Shown piece by piece: positions 49,712 through 57,945 of a stretch of 62,714 nt of DNA. This stretch comes from VGEM01 sp033764265. Lineage in GTDB: Bacteria > Pseudomonadota > Alphaproteobacteria > Rhodospirillales > Rhodospirillaceae. The stretch is taken from assembly GCA_033764265.1 (NCBI GenBank), contig JANRJB010000230.1:1-62714 (forward strand). The letters run 5' to 3'. Position 1 is the first letter of the stretch. Each line of letters opens with the position of its first letter. A program made the position numbers and the translations under genes. Under the pieces are notes generated by a model, which saw nothing but the letters and a program-made list of their open reading frames with translations, had not been told where the DNA came from and searched no databases.

Positions 49712-50419
49712 ATGAAAAAAAAGCAAAATAGCCGTTCCAAGAAACCCACGTCCAAAGCCGCCAAGACGCGGCCCAAATCCACCCCGGCGGGCCGCAAGGC
49801 CAAAGCCAGCGCCAAGTCGGGTTCCAAATCCAGCGCCAAGTCGAAGATCAAGGCGCGGCCTTCCCAACGGCCCAAGTCCGGCCGGTCGGTGAAGCCGGCT
49901 CCCCGTCCGGCCCCTGGGCCGGCACGTCCGCATCCCCCTCTCAGCCTCATCAAGTCATCCAAGGTCACCGTGCTCGACAACGAGAAAGTCATTTCATTGC
50001 CGGGGTCTCCGGCGCTGCCCCCGGATTACCGCCCGTCGGACCGGGAAGACTTCATGAATCCCCGGCAGCTGGAGTACTTCCGCCGCAAGCTGCAAATCTG
50101 GCGCCTCGAGCTGCTCAAGGAATCGGAAATCACGCTGGAAAGCCTGCAGGAAGGCGGACTTCAGGAGCCCGACATCGCCGACCGCGCATCGGCCGAGATG
50201 GAACGGGCCCTGGAATTGCGCACCCGCGACCGGGCCCGCAAGCTGATCGCCAAGATCGATTCCGCCCTGCAGCGGATCGAGGACGGCACCTACGGCTATT
50301 GCGAGGAGACCGGCGAACCGATCAGCCTGAAGCGGCTGGAAGCGCGGCCGATCGCCACGCTCAGCATCGAGGCCCAGGAGCGGCACGAGCGCATGGAGCG
50401 CACGCACCGGTCCGATTGA
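49712..50419 (+). CDS. dksA: DksA-family protein with basic histone-H1-like N-terminal tail
   Basis: 235 residues. DksA binds RNA polymerase's secondary channel and, with ppGpp, tunes stable RNA and amino-acid promoters. The C-terminal 130 residues are a typical alphaproteobacterial DksA: NPRQLEYFRRKLQIWRLELL, DIADRASAEMERALELRTRD, RIEDGTYGYCEETGEPISLK and RLEARPIATLSIEAQERHER. Only one cysteine of the four-Cys zinc finger remains, so it is probably of the zinc-independent type. The first 75 residues are Lys/Ser/Ala/Pro-rich (KKPTSKAAKTRPKSTPAGRK) and resemble a histone H1 tail, which usual DksA lacks. It is 57 bp after fliX. The tail may bind nucleic acid. Confidence 0.9.
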   Translation: MKKKQNSRSKKPTSKAAKTRPKSTPAGRKAKASAKSGSKSSAKSKIKARPSQRPKSGRSVKPAPRPAPGPARPHPPLSLIKSSKVTVLDNEKVISLPGSPALPPDYRPSDREDFMNPRQLEYFRRKLQIWRLELLKESEITLESLQEGGLQEPDIADRASAEMERALELRTRDRARKLIAKIDSALQRIEDGTYGYCEETGEPISLKRLEARPIATLSIEAQERHERMERTHRSD

Positions 50420-50442
50420 CCGGCCACTCGTTTCGAAAAGCG

Positions 50443-50469
50443 AAGGGCGCTTCCGACGGAAGCGCCCTT
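50443..50469. terminator. Hairpin between dksA and flaF-like gene
   Basis: A perfect 12-bp stem AAGGGCGCTTCC / GGAAGCGCCCTT with a GAC loop, in the 97-bp gap between convergent genes. T-rich tails are weak on both sides; it probably serves both. Confidence 0.75.
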
Positions 50470-50516
50470 GGACTTTGGCAGTGCGACGTTGGGGAAGGGA
50501 TGCCGGGCCGGCGGCC

Positions 50517-50870
50517 TTAGCCGCCGCGCCGCTCCAGCAGGCCTTCGGCGATCTGCAGGTTGGTATTGACCAGCGCCTCGATGGTCTTCTGATTCGGCCC
50601 GTTCTGCATGTCGAAGGTCTTCTGCGCGACGAAGCTCGACAGCCGGATCAGGTTGTCCTTGATCGAAATCGGCAGAGGGTTGTTGGACGCCGACACCAGC
50701 GTGCGGATGCCGACCCACAGCTGCATGTTGCGGTCGAGCGCGGCGGCAAGCCGCTTGTCGTCCTTGTGTTCATGGGCGCGCGAAATCTCGAGCGCGGATT
50801 GGGTCAACGCCAGAGCGTCCTCTTCGGCGAGAGAGAGCTCGGTGTGCGTGGTGCTGGCCATCATGTTCAT
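50517..50870 (-). CDS. FlaF-like protein (second copy)
   Basis: 117 residues, with AGGGGA before the ATG. It aligns along its length with FlaF at 37617: ALALTQSALEISRAHEHKDD, AALDRNMQLWVGIRTLVSAS, ISIKDNLIRLSSFVAQKTFD and VNTNLQIAEGLL correspond to the FlaF segments AFTKAALLLEEA, LRFNHLLWTIIQ, KANVMSLSIFVDKQT and TINRNLAAGL. Identity is low but spacing and helical pattern agree, and length is the typical FlaF length. There is no flbT beside it; neighbours are fliX/dksA and flgH. It probably has its own promoter in the 326-bp space upstream. A role in regulating a subset of flagellins is inference. Confidence 0.78.
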   Translation of the reverse strand: MNMMASTTHTELSLAEEDALALTQSALEISRAHEHKDDKRLAAALDRNMQLWVGIRTLVSASNNPLPISIKDNLIRLSSFVAQKTFDMQNGPNQKTIEALVNTNLQIAEGLLERRGG

Positions 50871-51196
50871 CCGTGTGATCCCCTGGCTTTGGCATCCTCA
50901 AGAACGTCGCGTGGCCGAGCAGGCTGCTCTGCCGCTATCAGTTATTGCAGCCAAGGGTTAACAAACGGTTTGCTGTGATCCGGCCCTGAACAGATACATT
51001 ATCGTCCAATAATTCAGATACTTAACTGAAGTCCGCCGAGTCGCTGCGGGGCACAAAAAAAGCCGGCGGACCCATCGGGTCCGCCGGTCGAGGTTGCTTC
51101 GGTGCCGCGCAGGCCAAGGTTCGCGGAAAACACCAGAAGTCGCATCCTTGGAGGGCGAGCGGCCGGTCGGCCGCCCACGCTCCGCCGGATACAGGG
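50871..51196. other. Intergenic region between flaF-like gene and flgH
   Basis: 326 bp without a gene. It contains GTTAAC at 50957-50962 (possible CtrA half-site, about 90 bp upstream of the flaF-like start), an AT-rich stretch at 50990-51030 that may hold the flaF-like promoter, the minus-strand terminator at 51055-51087, and a GC-rich hairpin-forming segment at about 51153-51180 (GAGCGGCCGGTCGGCCGC). No open frame with coding character was seen. Confidence 0.6.
51055..51087 (-). terminator. Rho-independent terminator of flgF-flgG-flgA-flgH operon
   Basis: On the minus strand an 11-bp stem CCGGCGGACCC / GGGTCCGCCGG with a three-base loop is followed, after one C, by seven T. It lies about 110 bp after the flgH stop and ends that operon. 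Confidence 0.93.
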
Positions 51197-51937
51197 CTAG
51201 AACGGGAAGATGACGTCGAAGATTTGCTGGCCGTAACGCGGCTGCTGCACGTCGCTCAGCGCGCCGCGCCCGCCGTAGGAAATACGCGCCTCGGCGATCT
51301 TGTCGGCCGCGATGGTGTTGTCCGAGCGGATGTCTTCGGGCCGGATCACGCCGCCAACCTGAAGCTCGCGCAGTTCGCTGTTGACCCGCAACTCCTGGCG
51401 GCCGGCGATCGCCAGGTTGCCGTTGGGCAGAACCTGCAGCACCACCGCGGCCAGGCGGATGTTGATGTTTTCGTCGCGCTGGATCGAACCGCGGCCGCGA
51501 TAGTCGCTGCCAGATGACGCATTGTACGACGGCAACTGCGCTTCGCCCGGCAGGATGTTGGTGAAATCGGTCACCGACAGGGTCTCGCTGACGTTGTCGC
51601 GCGTCCGGCGCGTTTCGTTGTTCAGCTGGGCGCGCTCGTTCTGGATGTTGACCACCACCGTCAGCACATCGCCGATGTCCTTGGCGCGCTGGTCCTTGAA
51701 AAAGGCGCGCGCGCCCGGCCGCCATAGCGAATTGGGCGTGGGCTCCAGCGTCTGGGGCGTCGGCATCGGCAGGCTGACCGGGCGATAGTCGCGTTCCTGA
51801 GTCGGGCTCGATACCGGCGACAGCGCCGGCGGTTGGCCGATCCGCGACAGCCGTTCGACGTTGGCGCAGCCGCCGAGCAGGGCACAGGCGGTCAGCACGG
51901 TAAGGCGGCGAAGGGTGGAGCTGCGGGTGGCGATCAT
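51197..51937 (-). CDS. flgH: FlgH, flagellar L-ring lipoprotein
   Basis: 246 residues. FlgH forms the outer-membrane L ring. The signal peptide ends in a lipobox LLGGC (Cys24). Further on: NSLWRPGARAFFKDQRAKDI then GDVLTVVVNIQ near 65-95, LSVTDFTNILPGEAQLP, GRGSIQRDENINIRLAAVVL and LPNGNLAIAGRQELRVNSEL, with the usual end RYGQQIFDVIFPF. All family segments are present. It is last in the flgF-flgG-flgA-flgH unit, 46 bp after flgA, and followed by a strong terminator. Confidence 0.96.
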   Translation of the reverse strand: MIATRSSTLRRLTVLTACALLGGCANVERLSRIGQPPALSPVSSPTQERDYRPVSLPMPTPQTLEPTPNSLWRPGARAFFKDQRAKDIGDVLTVVVNIQNERAQLNNETRRTRDNVSETLSVTDFTNILPGEAQLPSYNASSGSDYRGRGSIQRDENINIRLAAVVLQVLPNGNLAIAGRQELRVNSELRELQVGGVIRPEDIRSDNTIAADKIAEARISYGGRGALSDVQQPRYGQQIFDVIFPF

Positions 51938-51983
51938 GGTCGGGGTCCTTCAGTACGAAAGCTGTGTCGTCAACGTGGTGCGG

Positions 51984-53348
51984 TCAGTTGGTCGGCAATT
52001 CGGCCAGGCGAACGGTGTCCGGGCCGGTGATTTCGGCCAACACGACCATATTGCTCTTGGTATTGGCTACGCGGATCACTTCGCCGATCCCGCCGGGCTC
52101 AAGGGCAGTGCCTCGCGCCGTCAGCTGGATGATTGGGGTGCTGAATTGGATGGTCACCAGCTTGCCCTTGCCGATCACGGCCGGCATGGCGATGTCGTTC
52201 ACGCGCAGGGTTTGCCCGGCCCGCAGCGAGTGGGTGGCGATCCGGCCCACCAGCGCGACGCCTTCGGTCAGCGCGTCGGCGGGTGTGTCCGAGGCGTCAA
52301 CGGTCGTCCAATGAATGTCGTCGGGGTTGAAAGCCTCGCCACGGCGCAGGTCGCGGTTCAACACCGCCACGACGACCGGGCGCAGCGATTGCAGGTCCGA
52401 CCGTCGCACCGGTGCGCCGGCAGCCTGGACGCGGCGCGGCGACTTGCCGATCAGCGCGGCCTCGTCGGTCGCGGCGTCGGCGGGCAAGGCGTTGGCGTCG
52501 ACCGTGGCCCACGTCACCAGCTCGGGCGTGATTTCCTCGCCGCGGCGCATGTCACGCGCCAGAACAGGGATGTCCACCAGCGACACCCGCGCCACGTCGG
52601 CGGCCGACACCGGACGTCCGGCACGCAGCGTGTTGCGCGTGGCCGTGCCAATCAACTCAGCCGCCGTCAGCACCGTGTCGCGGCCCAGCTCGGTTTCGGC
52701 CACCTCGGCGATGGCGATCATCTCGCGGGTAATGATGGTGTTGCGCGCCCAGGTTTCAGCCGGTACGGGGACCGCCACCACCGGCACGGCCACGCCCCGC
52801 AACGGCACGAAAGCCGCGTTCGGATCGCCGGCGGGAATTTCCAGAACGGCCGAGTAGGTGCTGGCGGCCGCATCGAACATCGGCTCGCGTACGCCGATGG
52901 CGCGCGCGGCATCCGTGGCGATGGTCACCGGCGCCAGCGGCGTCAGGTTGCGCAAGCCATAGTTCGCGGGCATGCCGGCGCGGATCAACTCCGTCTTGGC
53001 GGCGTCAAGCAGGTCTTCGACGGCGATGGTCTGGCCGGGCCGCGAGACCATTGCCCGGTCGTAGGGGCCGCTCGGGCGCCAGGTCAAGCCCTGGCTGCGC
53101 GCCAGGCTTGCCAGCCAATCCGCGCTCAGAATGTAGCGCTGCCCCGGGGCGGGGGCCTGCGCCACGACCTTTTCGGGCCGCGTGATGTCGCCATCGAACA
53201 GGTCGCCCAGCGTGACAATGTCGCCCTCCACCGTGACCGACGGCACCAGCCGCGGCGGCACGGCCTGATCGGCCGCCGCCGGTCCGCGCGCGACGGCCAG
53301 CGCGGCGGCAAGCACGGCCAGGGCGGCGATGAGGCGCAAGTAAGTCAT
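51984..53348 (-). CDS. flgA: FlgA, P-ring chaperone with extra SAF domains
   Basis: 454 residues, twice the usual length. FlgA is a periplasmic chaperone for P-ring (FlgI) assembly. A signal peptide (about 1-27) is followed by the FlgA N-terminal region (VTVEGDIVTLGDLFDGDITR; APAPGQRYILSADWLASLAR). Then two SAF-like units repeat in tandem: IPVLARDMRRGEEITPELVT with VTWATVDANALPADA near 258-300, and VVAVLNRDLRRGEAFNPDDI with IHWTTVDASDTPADA near 328-370. The standard C-terminal end follows: GRIATHSLRAGQTLRVNDIA and GEVIRVANTKSNMVVLAEIT. The duplication is internal, not a fusion of foreign sequence. It lies between flgG (11 bp) and flgH. Confidence 0.93.
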   Translation of the reverse strand: MTYLRLIAALAVLAAALAVARGPAAADQAVPPRLVPSVTVEGDIVTLGDLFDGDITRPEKVVAQAPAPGQRYILSADWLASLARSQGLTWRPSGPYDRAMVSRPGQTIAVEDLLDAAKTELIRAGMPANYGLRNLTPLAPVTIATDAARAIGVREPMFDAAASTYSAVLEIPAGDPNAAFVPLRGVAVPVVAVPVPAETWARNTIITREMIAIAEVAETELGRDTVLTAAELIGTATRNTLRAGRPVSAADVARVSLVDIPVLARDMRRGEEITPELVTWATVDANALPADAATDEAALIGKSPRRVQAAGAPVRRSDLQSLRPVVVAVLNRDLRRGEAFNPDDIHWTTVDASDTPADALTEGVALVGRIATHSLRAGQTLRVNDIAMPAVIGKGKLVTIQFSTPIIQLTARGTALEPGGIGEVIRVANTKSNMVVLAEITGPDTVRLAELPTN

Positions 53349-53359
53349 GAGGGTTCGCC

Positions 53360-54154
<795 letters not shown>

Positions 54155-54207
54155 GACCTCTGGTCCTTCTCTGCCTTCGTCGATCGATGGTTGGCGCGGC
54201 CGGCCGG

Positions 54208-54957
54208 TTAGGCGCTGACCGCGCGGGTGAAGATGTCGATTGCCTTGCGCTTGCGTTCGTCTTCCTGGGTGATCATGCGAGAGTTGTCCTGGTAGGCGCG
54301 ATTCAGCGCGATCAGGCGCGTCATCTCGATCACCGGGTTGACGTTGGAATTCTCCAGCACACCCTGGCCGACGCGCGGGGTCTCGATATCCACCGGCTGC
54401 TCGCCGTCGGAACGGAAGGCGGTACCGTCAACCTGTTTCAGTTCGCGCTCGTTGTCGAATCGCACCACGCGCAGCTGGCCGAAGACGCGGCCGCCCTGTT
54501 CGCCGATGGTGCCGTCGCCCTCGACCGTGACGTTCTGCGCGTCGGGGGGAATGTTGATCGGCGCGTTGTTGGTGCCCAGCACCAGCCGGCCTTCCATGGT
54601 CACCAGGAAGCCATCGGGGTTCAGCGCGAACGAGCCGGCGCGGGTATAGTTCTCGGTGCCGCCCTGGCCGCGCACGACGAAGTAGCCGTCGCCCTGCAGC
54701 GCCAGGTCGTAGGTGTTGCCGGTGAAGCTGAACGAGCCCTGGCTCAGGTTCCTCACCAACCCGAAGTCGTGCACGAACGCGACCTTGTCGCGGAACGGCC
54801 GGTCGTTCTGGTCCAGCTTGTAGACGTACTGCGCGAACAGCGTGTCGGTGCCCTTGAACCCGACGGTATTGGCGTTGGCGAGATTGTTGGCGACAACCTC
54901 GAGCTGGTTGAACAGCGCCTGCTGGCGCGACAGCGTGATGTAGGTGGTATTGTCCAT
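54208..54957 (-). CDS. flgF: FlgF, proximal rod protein
   Basis: 249 residues, with GAGGA upstream of the ATG. FlgF is a proximal rod subunit. N-terminus: YITLSRQQALFNQLEVVANN then LANANTVGFKGTDTLFAQYV; middle: LALQGDGYFVVRGQGGTENY and TRAGSFALNPDGFLVTMEGR; end: SNVNPVIEMTRLIALNRAYQ then DNSRMITQEDERKRKAIDIF. It begins the flgF-flgG-flgA-flgH unit under a perfect sigma-54 promoter about 50 bp upstream. The other rod genes flgB, flgC and fliE are not in the window. Confidence 0.96.
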   Translation of the reverse strand: MDNTTYITLSRQQALFNQLEVVANNLANANTVGFKGTDTLFAQYVYKLDQNDRPFRDKVAFVHDFGLVRNLSQGSFSFTGNTYDLALQGDGYFVVRGQGGTENYTRAGSFALNPDGFLVTMEGRLVLGTNNAPINIPPDAQNVTVEGDGTIGEQGGRVFGQLRVVRFDNERELKQVDGTAFRSDGEQPVDIETPRVGQGVLENSNVNPVIEMTRLIALNRAYQDNSRMITQEDERKRKAIDIFTRAVSA

Positions 54958-55004
54958 GGCCTGTCCTCCGCGCCGGTTTTTTGTGCGCGTGATTGGCCAA
55001 GGCG

Positions 55005-55022
55005 TTGCAAAACCCGTGCCAA
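55005..55022 (-). promoter_or_regulatory. Sigma-54 promoter of flgF operon
   Basis: Minus strand TTGGCACGGGTTTTGCAA: perfect TGGCACG-N4-TTGCA with ten-base GG-GC spacing. Predicted start near 54995, about 40 bases before the flgF ATG. Confidence 0.92.
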
Positions 55023-55086
55023 CCTGGGAACCGCTGTGATTTCAGTCGGTTGGGCGCCGCAGGCCCGGGGTTGAAGCGCCTCTGCG

Positions 55087-55123
55087 GGCGGAAACTTGCC
55101 GCCCGGTGCGGCAAACTTTGCCG
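55087..55123. promoter_or_regulatory. ftr site(s) (FlbD enhancer) of flgF operon
   Basis: A perfect CGGCAA-ACT-TTGCCG palindrome at 55109-55123 and a half-conserved copy at 55087-55101 ending in TTGCCG, centres 22 bp apart. They are 67-103 bp upstream of the flgF -24 element. No full IHF consensus lies between them; the nearest match (AATCAC near 55040) is poor. Confidence 0.65.
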
Positions 55124-55170
55124 TGTGCGCGGGTCGGTCCGGTCGGGTTTGGCGCCCGCACCGGCACGGT

Positions 55171-55186
55171 TCAATATATTATTAAC
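55171..55186 (+). promoter_or_regulatory. CtrA-like box upstream of fliL
   Basis: TCAA-TATATTA-TTAAC: one mismatch to TTAA-N7-TTAAC with the right spacing, in an AT-rich island 132 bp before fliL. CtrA drives fliLM in Caulobacter. The remaining space between flgF and fliL (54958-55317) holds the sigma-54 promoter and ftr sites, and otherwise nothing coding was seen. Confidence 0.5.
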
Positions 55187-55317
55187 GCCCGGCCCGTAGC
55201 CTTCGGCGAACGTGGCGGTCCGGATGCGGCCGCCGGCCGCGCCCGTGGCGCGTTCATTCAGTCCGACCGCAGAGGTCCCGAACGCTTCGGGTCTCGGGTC
55301 AACAAAGGTCTCGGCAC

Positions 55318-55899
55318 ATGGCGCAGGAACCGGAAGAGGACTTCGAGGGCGAAGCCGAACCCGAATTCGAAGGCGGGGCCGGCGAAGGCGGCAACAAACG
55401 CAAGAAGCTGTTGCTGCTGATCGGCATTCCGATTGCGCTCATCATCGTCGGCGCCGCCGGGGCGTACTTTACCGGTCTGGCCGATCCCGTGATCGCCATG
55501 ATCACCGGGTCCGAACCCGAGATGGCCGCCGAGGAACCCCCGCCGGCCGAAGGCGCGCCGGCCGCGGCGGCACCGGGCACCGCGGTGCCGGGGGGCGCGG
55601 TGTTCTACGACCTGCCCGAAATGTTGGTGAACCTGAACACGCCAGGCCGCAAACGCAACTTCCTGAAGATGCGCGTGGCGCTCGAGCTGTCGAGCGAACA
55701 GGACATCACCCGCATCGACGTGGTGCTGCCGCGCATCGTCGACAACTTTCAGGTCTATCTGCGCGAACTCAGGCTCGAAGATCTGCAAGGCGCGGCCGGC
55801 ATGTACCGCCTGCGCGAAGAACTGTTGAGTCGCGTCAACGCGGCGGTGCGTCCGGCGCAGGTGAAAGACGTGCTGTTCAAGGAAATGATCGTCCAGTAG
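55318..55899 (+). CDS. fliL: FliL, stator-associated membrane protein
   Basis: 193 residues. FliL rings surround stator units and increase torque or stability. An acidic cytoplasmic N-terminus (EPEEDFEGEAEPEFEGGAGE) and a basic KKR-like patch precede a single membrane helix near 38-60 (LLLLIGIPIALIIVGAAGAY). A Pro/Ala linker follows, then the periplasmic domain: FYDLPEMLVNLNTPGRKRNF, LKMRVALELSSEQDITRIDV, and near the end REELLSRVNAAVRPAQVKDV then LFKEMIVQ. It starts the fliL-fliM unit, with fliM 54 bp downstream. Confidence 0.92.
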   Translation: MAQEPEEDFEGEAEPEFEGGAGEGGNKRKKLLLLIGIPIALIIVGAAGAYFTGLADPVIAMITGSEPEMAAEEPPPAEGAPAAAAPGTAVPGGAVFYDLPEMLVNLNTPGRKRNFLKMRVALELSSEQDITRIDVVLPRIVDNFQVYLRELRLEDLQGAAGMYRLREELLSRVNAAVRPAQVKDVLFKEMIVQ

Positions 55900-55953
55900 G
55901 ACGCGGAACGAGGTCCGTCCGTCATCGCGGGCGGTTGAATGAGGTCGTAACCG

Positions 55954-57105
55954 ATGGCGCCTCCGAGCGATACGACGGACAAGGACCTGGCCGCGGCGAT
56001 GGCGGACGCCAACGCCGCGCCGGCCGCGGCCAAGGGCGGGGACAACGAAGCCGATGCCATGGCCGCCGAATGGGAGGCGATGCTGGGCGGCGCCGAGGAC
56101 GACAGCGGCGCAGCCGCGGCGGCGGGCGGCGGTGGGCGGGATTCCACCCGCGTCCTGAACCAGGACGAAATCGACAGTCTGCTCGGCTTCGACGAAGCCG
56201 GCGACGAGGGCGAGCAGCGCTCCGGCATCCAGGCGATCCTGAACTCGGCCCTGGTGTCCTACGAACGCCTGCCGATGCTCGAGGTGGTGTTCGACCGCCT
56301 CGTGCGCATGATGACCACGTCCTTGCGCAACTTCACCTCCGACAACGTCGAAGTGTCGCTCGACGACATTCTGTCGCAGCGCTTCGGCGACTACCTGAAC
56401 TCGATCCCGCTGCCGGCGATGCTGACCGTGTTCAAGGCCGAGGAATGGGACAACTACGGCCTGATGACGGTCGACAGCTCGATGATCTACTCGATCGTCG
56501 ACGTGCTCCTGGGCGGCCGGCGCGGCACCGCGGCCATGCGCGTCGAGGGCCGGCCCTATACCACCATCGAGCGCACGCTGGTCGAGCGCATGATCCACGT
56601 CGTGCTGGCCGACCTGTCGGCGGCTTTCGATCCGCTGTCGCCGGTGACTTTCCGCTTCGACCGGCTGGAGACCAACCCGCGGTTCGCCACCATCTCGCAG
56701 CCGTCCAACGCCTGTATCGTCGCGCGCCTGCGCATCGATATGGAAGACCGCGGCGGTCGCCTCGAAATCCTGATCCCGTTCGCGACGCTGGAACCGGTCC
56801 GTGAACTGCTGCTGCAGATGTTCATGGGCGAAAAGTTCGGCCGTGACTCGATCTGGGAAACCCACCTGGCCGAGGAAATGTGGTTCACCGAGGTCGACCT
56901 GGAAGCCGTGCTCGATACACAGATCATGCCGCTCAACCGCGTGCTGGACTTCAAGGTCGGCTCAAAGTTCCTGCTCAACGCCACGCCCGACTCCGCGGTG
57001 TCGCTGCGGTGTGGGGACCAGCCCATGTTCATCGGCAAGATGGGGCGCAAGGGCAATAACATCGCCATCCGGATCGACCACCGCCGCCGGCCCGAGATCA
57101 CGTGA
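55954..57105 (+). CDS. fliM: FliM, C-ring switch protein
   Basis: 383 residues, with GAGG upstream of the ATG. FliM forms the middle of the C-ring and binds phospho-CheY. The CheY-binding peptide LNQDEIDSLLGF is at 68-79 instead of the extreme N-terminus, preceded by a 65-residue Ala/Asp/Gly-rich extension. The CheC-like middle domain has YERLPMLEVVFDRLVRMMTT, SLDDILSQRFGDYLNSIPLP, DSSMIYSIVDVLLGGRRGTA and TTIERTLVERMIHVVLADLS. The C-terminal SpoA domain contains VDLEAVLDTQIMPLNRVLDF. fliN is elsewhere in the window (7301). Confidence 0.95.
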   Translation: MAPPSDTTDKDLAAAMADANAAPAAAKGGDNEADAMAAEWEAMLGGAEDDSGAAAAAGGGGRDSTRVLNQDEIDSLLGFDEAGDEGEQRSGIQAILNSALVSYERLPMLEVVFDRLVRMMTTSLRNFTSDNVEVSLDDILSQRFGDYLNSIPLPAMLTVFKAEEWDNYGLMTVDSSMIYSIVDVLLGGRRGTAAMRVEGRPYTTIERTLVERMIHVVLADLSAAFDPLSPVTFRFDRLETNPRFATISQPSNACIVARLRIDMEDRGGRLEILIPFATLEPVRELLLQMFMGEKFGRDSIWETHLAEEMWFTEVDLEAVLDTQIMPLNRVLDFKVGSKFLLNATPDSAVSLRCGDQPMFIGKMGRKGNNIAIRIDHRRRPEIT

Positions 57106-57153
57106 CGCCGCCGCGCCAAGCCATGTGGTACTCGCCGGCCTGCGGCCGCCGCC

Positions 57154-57169
57154 TTAACCGAAACTTAGC
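57154..57169 (+). promoter_or_regulatory. CtrA-like box upstream of gene at 57254
   Basis: TTAA-CCGAAAC-TTAGC, one mismatch to TTAA-N7-TTAAC with correct spacing, 85 bp before the start at 57254 in the 148-bp gap after fliM. It may give the motE/motB group its own promoter. Confidence 0.4.
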
Positions 57170-57253
57170 GGGCCTCTGGAACAGTCCGGGGGCTGGGGCC
57201 GTCCGGGCGATTCCGCACCGGCCTTATGCTATGATCATGCGCTCGCGCCAGGG

Positions 57254-57928
57254 ATGATGGACATGACGGTTGAAACGATCCTCGATCTGGTCGTCATCGC
57301 GCTGCTGATCCCCACCATCGTCTATGCCGTGGTGCTCAATCGCCGCCTGGCGGCGCTGCGCCGCTCGCGCGACGAACTGGCCAAGGTCGTCGCCAATTTC
57401 AACGATGCCACCATGCGCGCCGAAGCGGGCATTCCCAAGCTGAAGAAAGCCACGACCGAAGCCAACCTGGCGCTGAAGGACCGGGTCGAGAAGGCCCAGA
57501 CGCTCCGCGATGACTTGGCGTTCATGGTTGAACGCGCCGAGGAACTGGCCAGCCGGCTCGAGGGCGCGGTGCGCGCGGCCCGCAACGAATCCCTGCCGGG
57601 GCTGAACACCGCCGCCAACGCCGCGCCGGCGACCACGATCGCCGGCGGTGGCCTGCGGGCGGCCGCTGCTACGGAGGCGCCGGCGGCGGCGCGCGCCGCG
57701 GCACCGGCCGCGACGCTGGCATCCTCCAACGCCATTCCGTTCGGCGAGGCCGCCGCGGACTTGCGCAACGCCCTGAACGCCGCGCGCGCCGAGGCGCGGG
57801 TCGCGGGTGCCCCGAGCGCCGCCACGCTGCGCGGCCAGCGCCGGCCGATCGCCGACGAGTTGGCTGCCGGCGACGACCGCTCCGAGGCCGAGCGCGAGTT
57901 GCTCAAGGCATTGCAGACCGCGCGCTGA
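57254..57928 (+). CDS. Membrane-anchored coiled-coil protein of flagellar loci (DUF6468-like)
   Basis: 224 residues. One N-terminal membrane helix (ETILDLVVIALLIPTIVYAV, about 6-26) is followed by a cytoplasmic coiled coil: NRRLAALRRSRDELAKVVAN then FNDATMRAEAGIPKLKKATT and DRVEKAQTLRDDLAFMVERA. The C-terminal half is Ala-rich and of low complexity, ending in a helical EAERELLKALQTAR. I believe it matches the DUF6468 family, found between fliM and motE in alphaproteobacterial flagellar clusters, but I cannot verify that. No function is established. It is 17 bp before motE and likely in the same transcript. A scaffold or stator-related role is possible. Confidence 0.75.
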   Translation: MMDMTVETILDLVVIALLIPTIVYAVVLNRRLAALRRSRDELAKVVANFNDATMRAEAGIPKLKKATTEANLALKDRVEKAQTLRDDLAFMVERAEELASRLEGAVRAARNESLPGLNTAANAAPATTIAGGGLRAAAATEAPAAARAAAPAATLASSNAIPFGEAAADLRNALNAARAEARVAGAPSAATLRGQRRPIADELAAGDDRSEAERELLKALQTAR

Positions 57929-57945
57929 GGTTCTAAGACCGCGCC

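Noticed and set aside
55211..55231. Plus-strand TGGCGG-N5-ATGC before fliL as a sigma-54 promoter
   Set aside because: Partial match in very GC-rich DNA; the CtrA-like box gives a simpler explanation for fliL expression.
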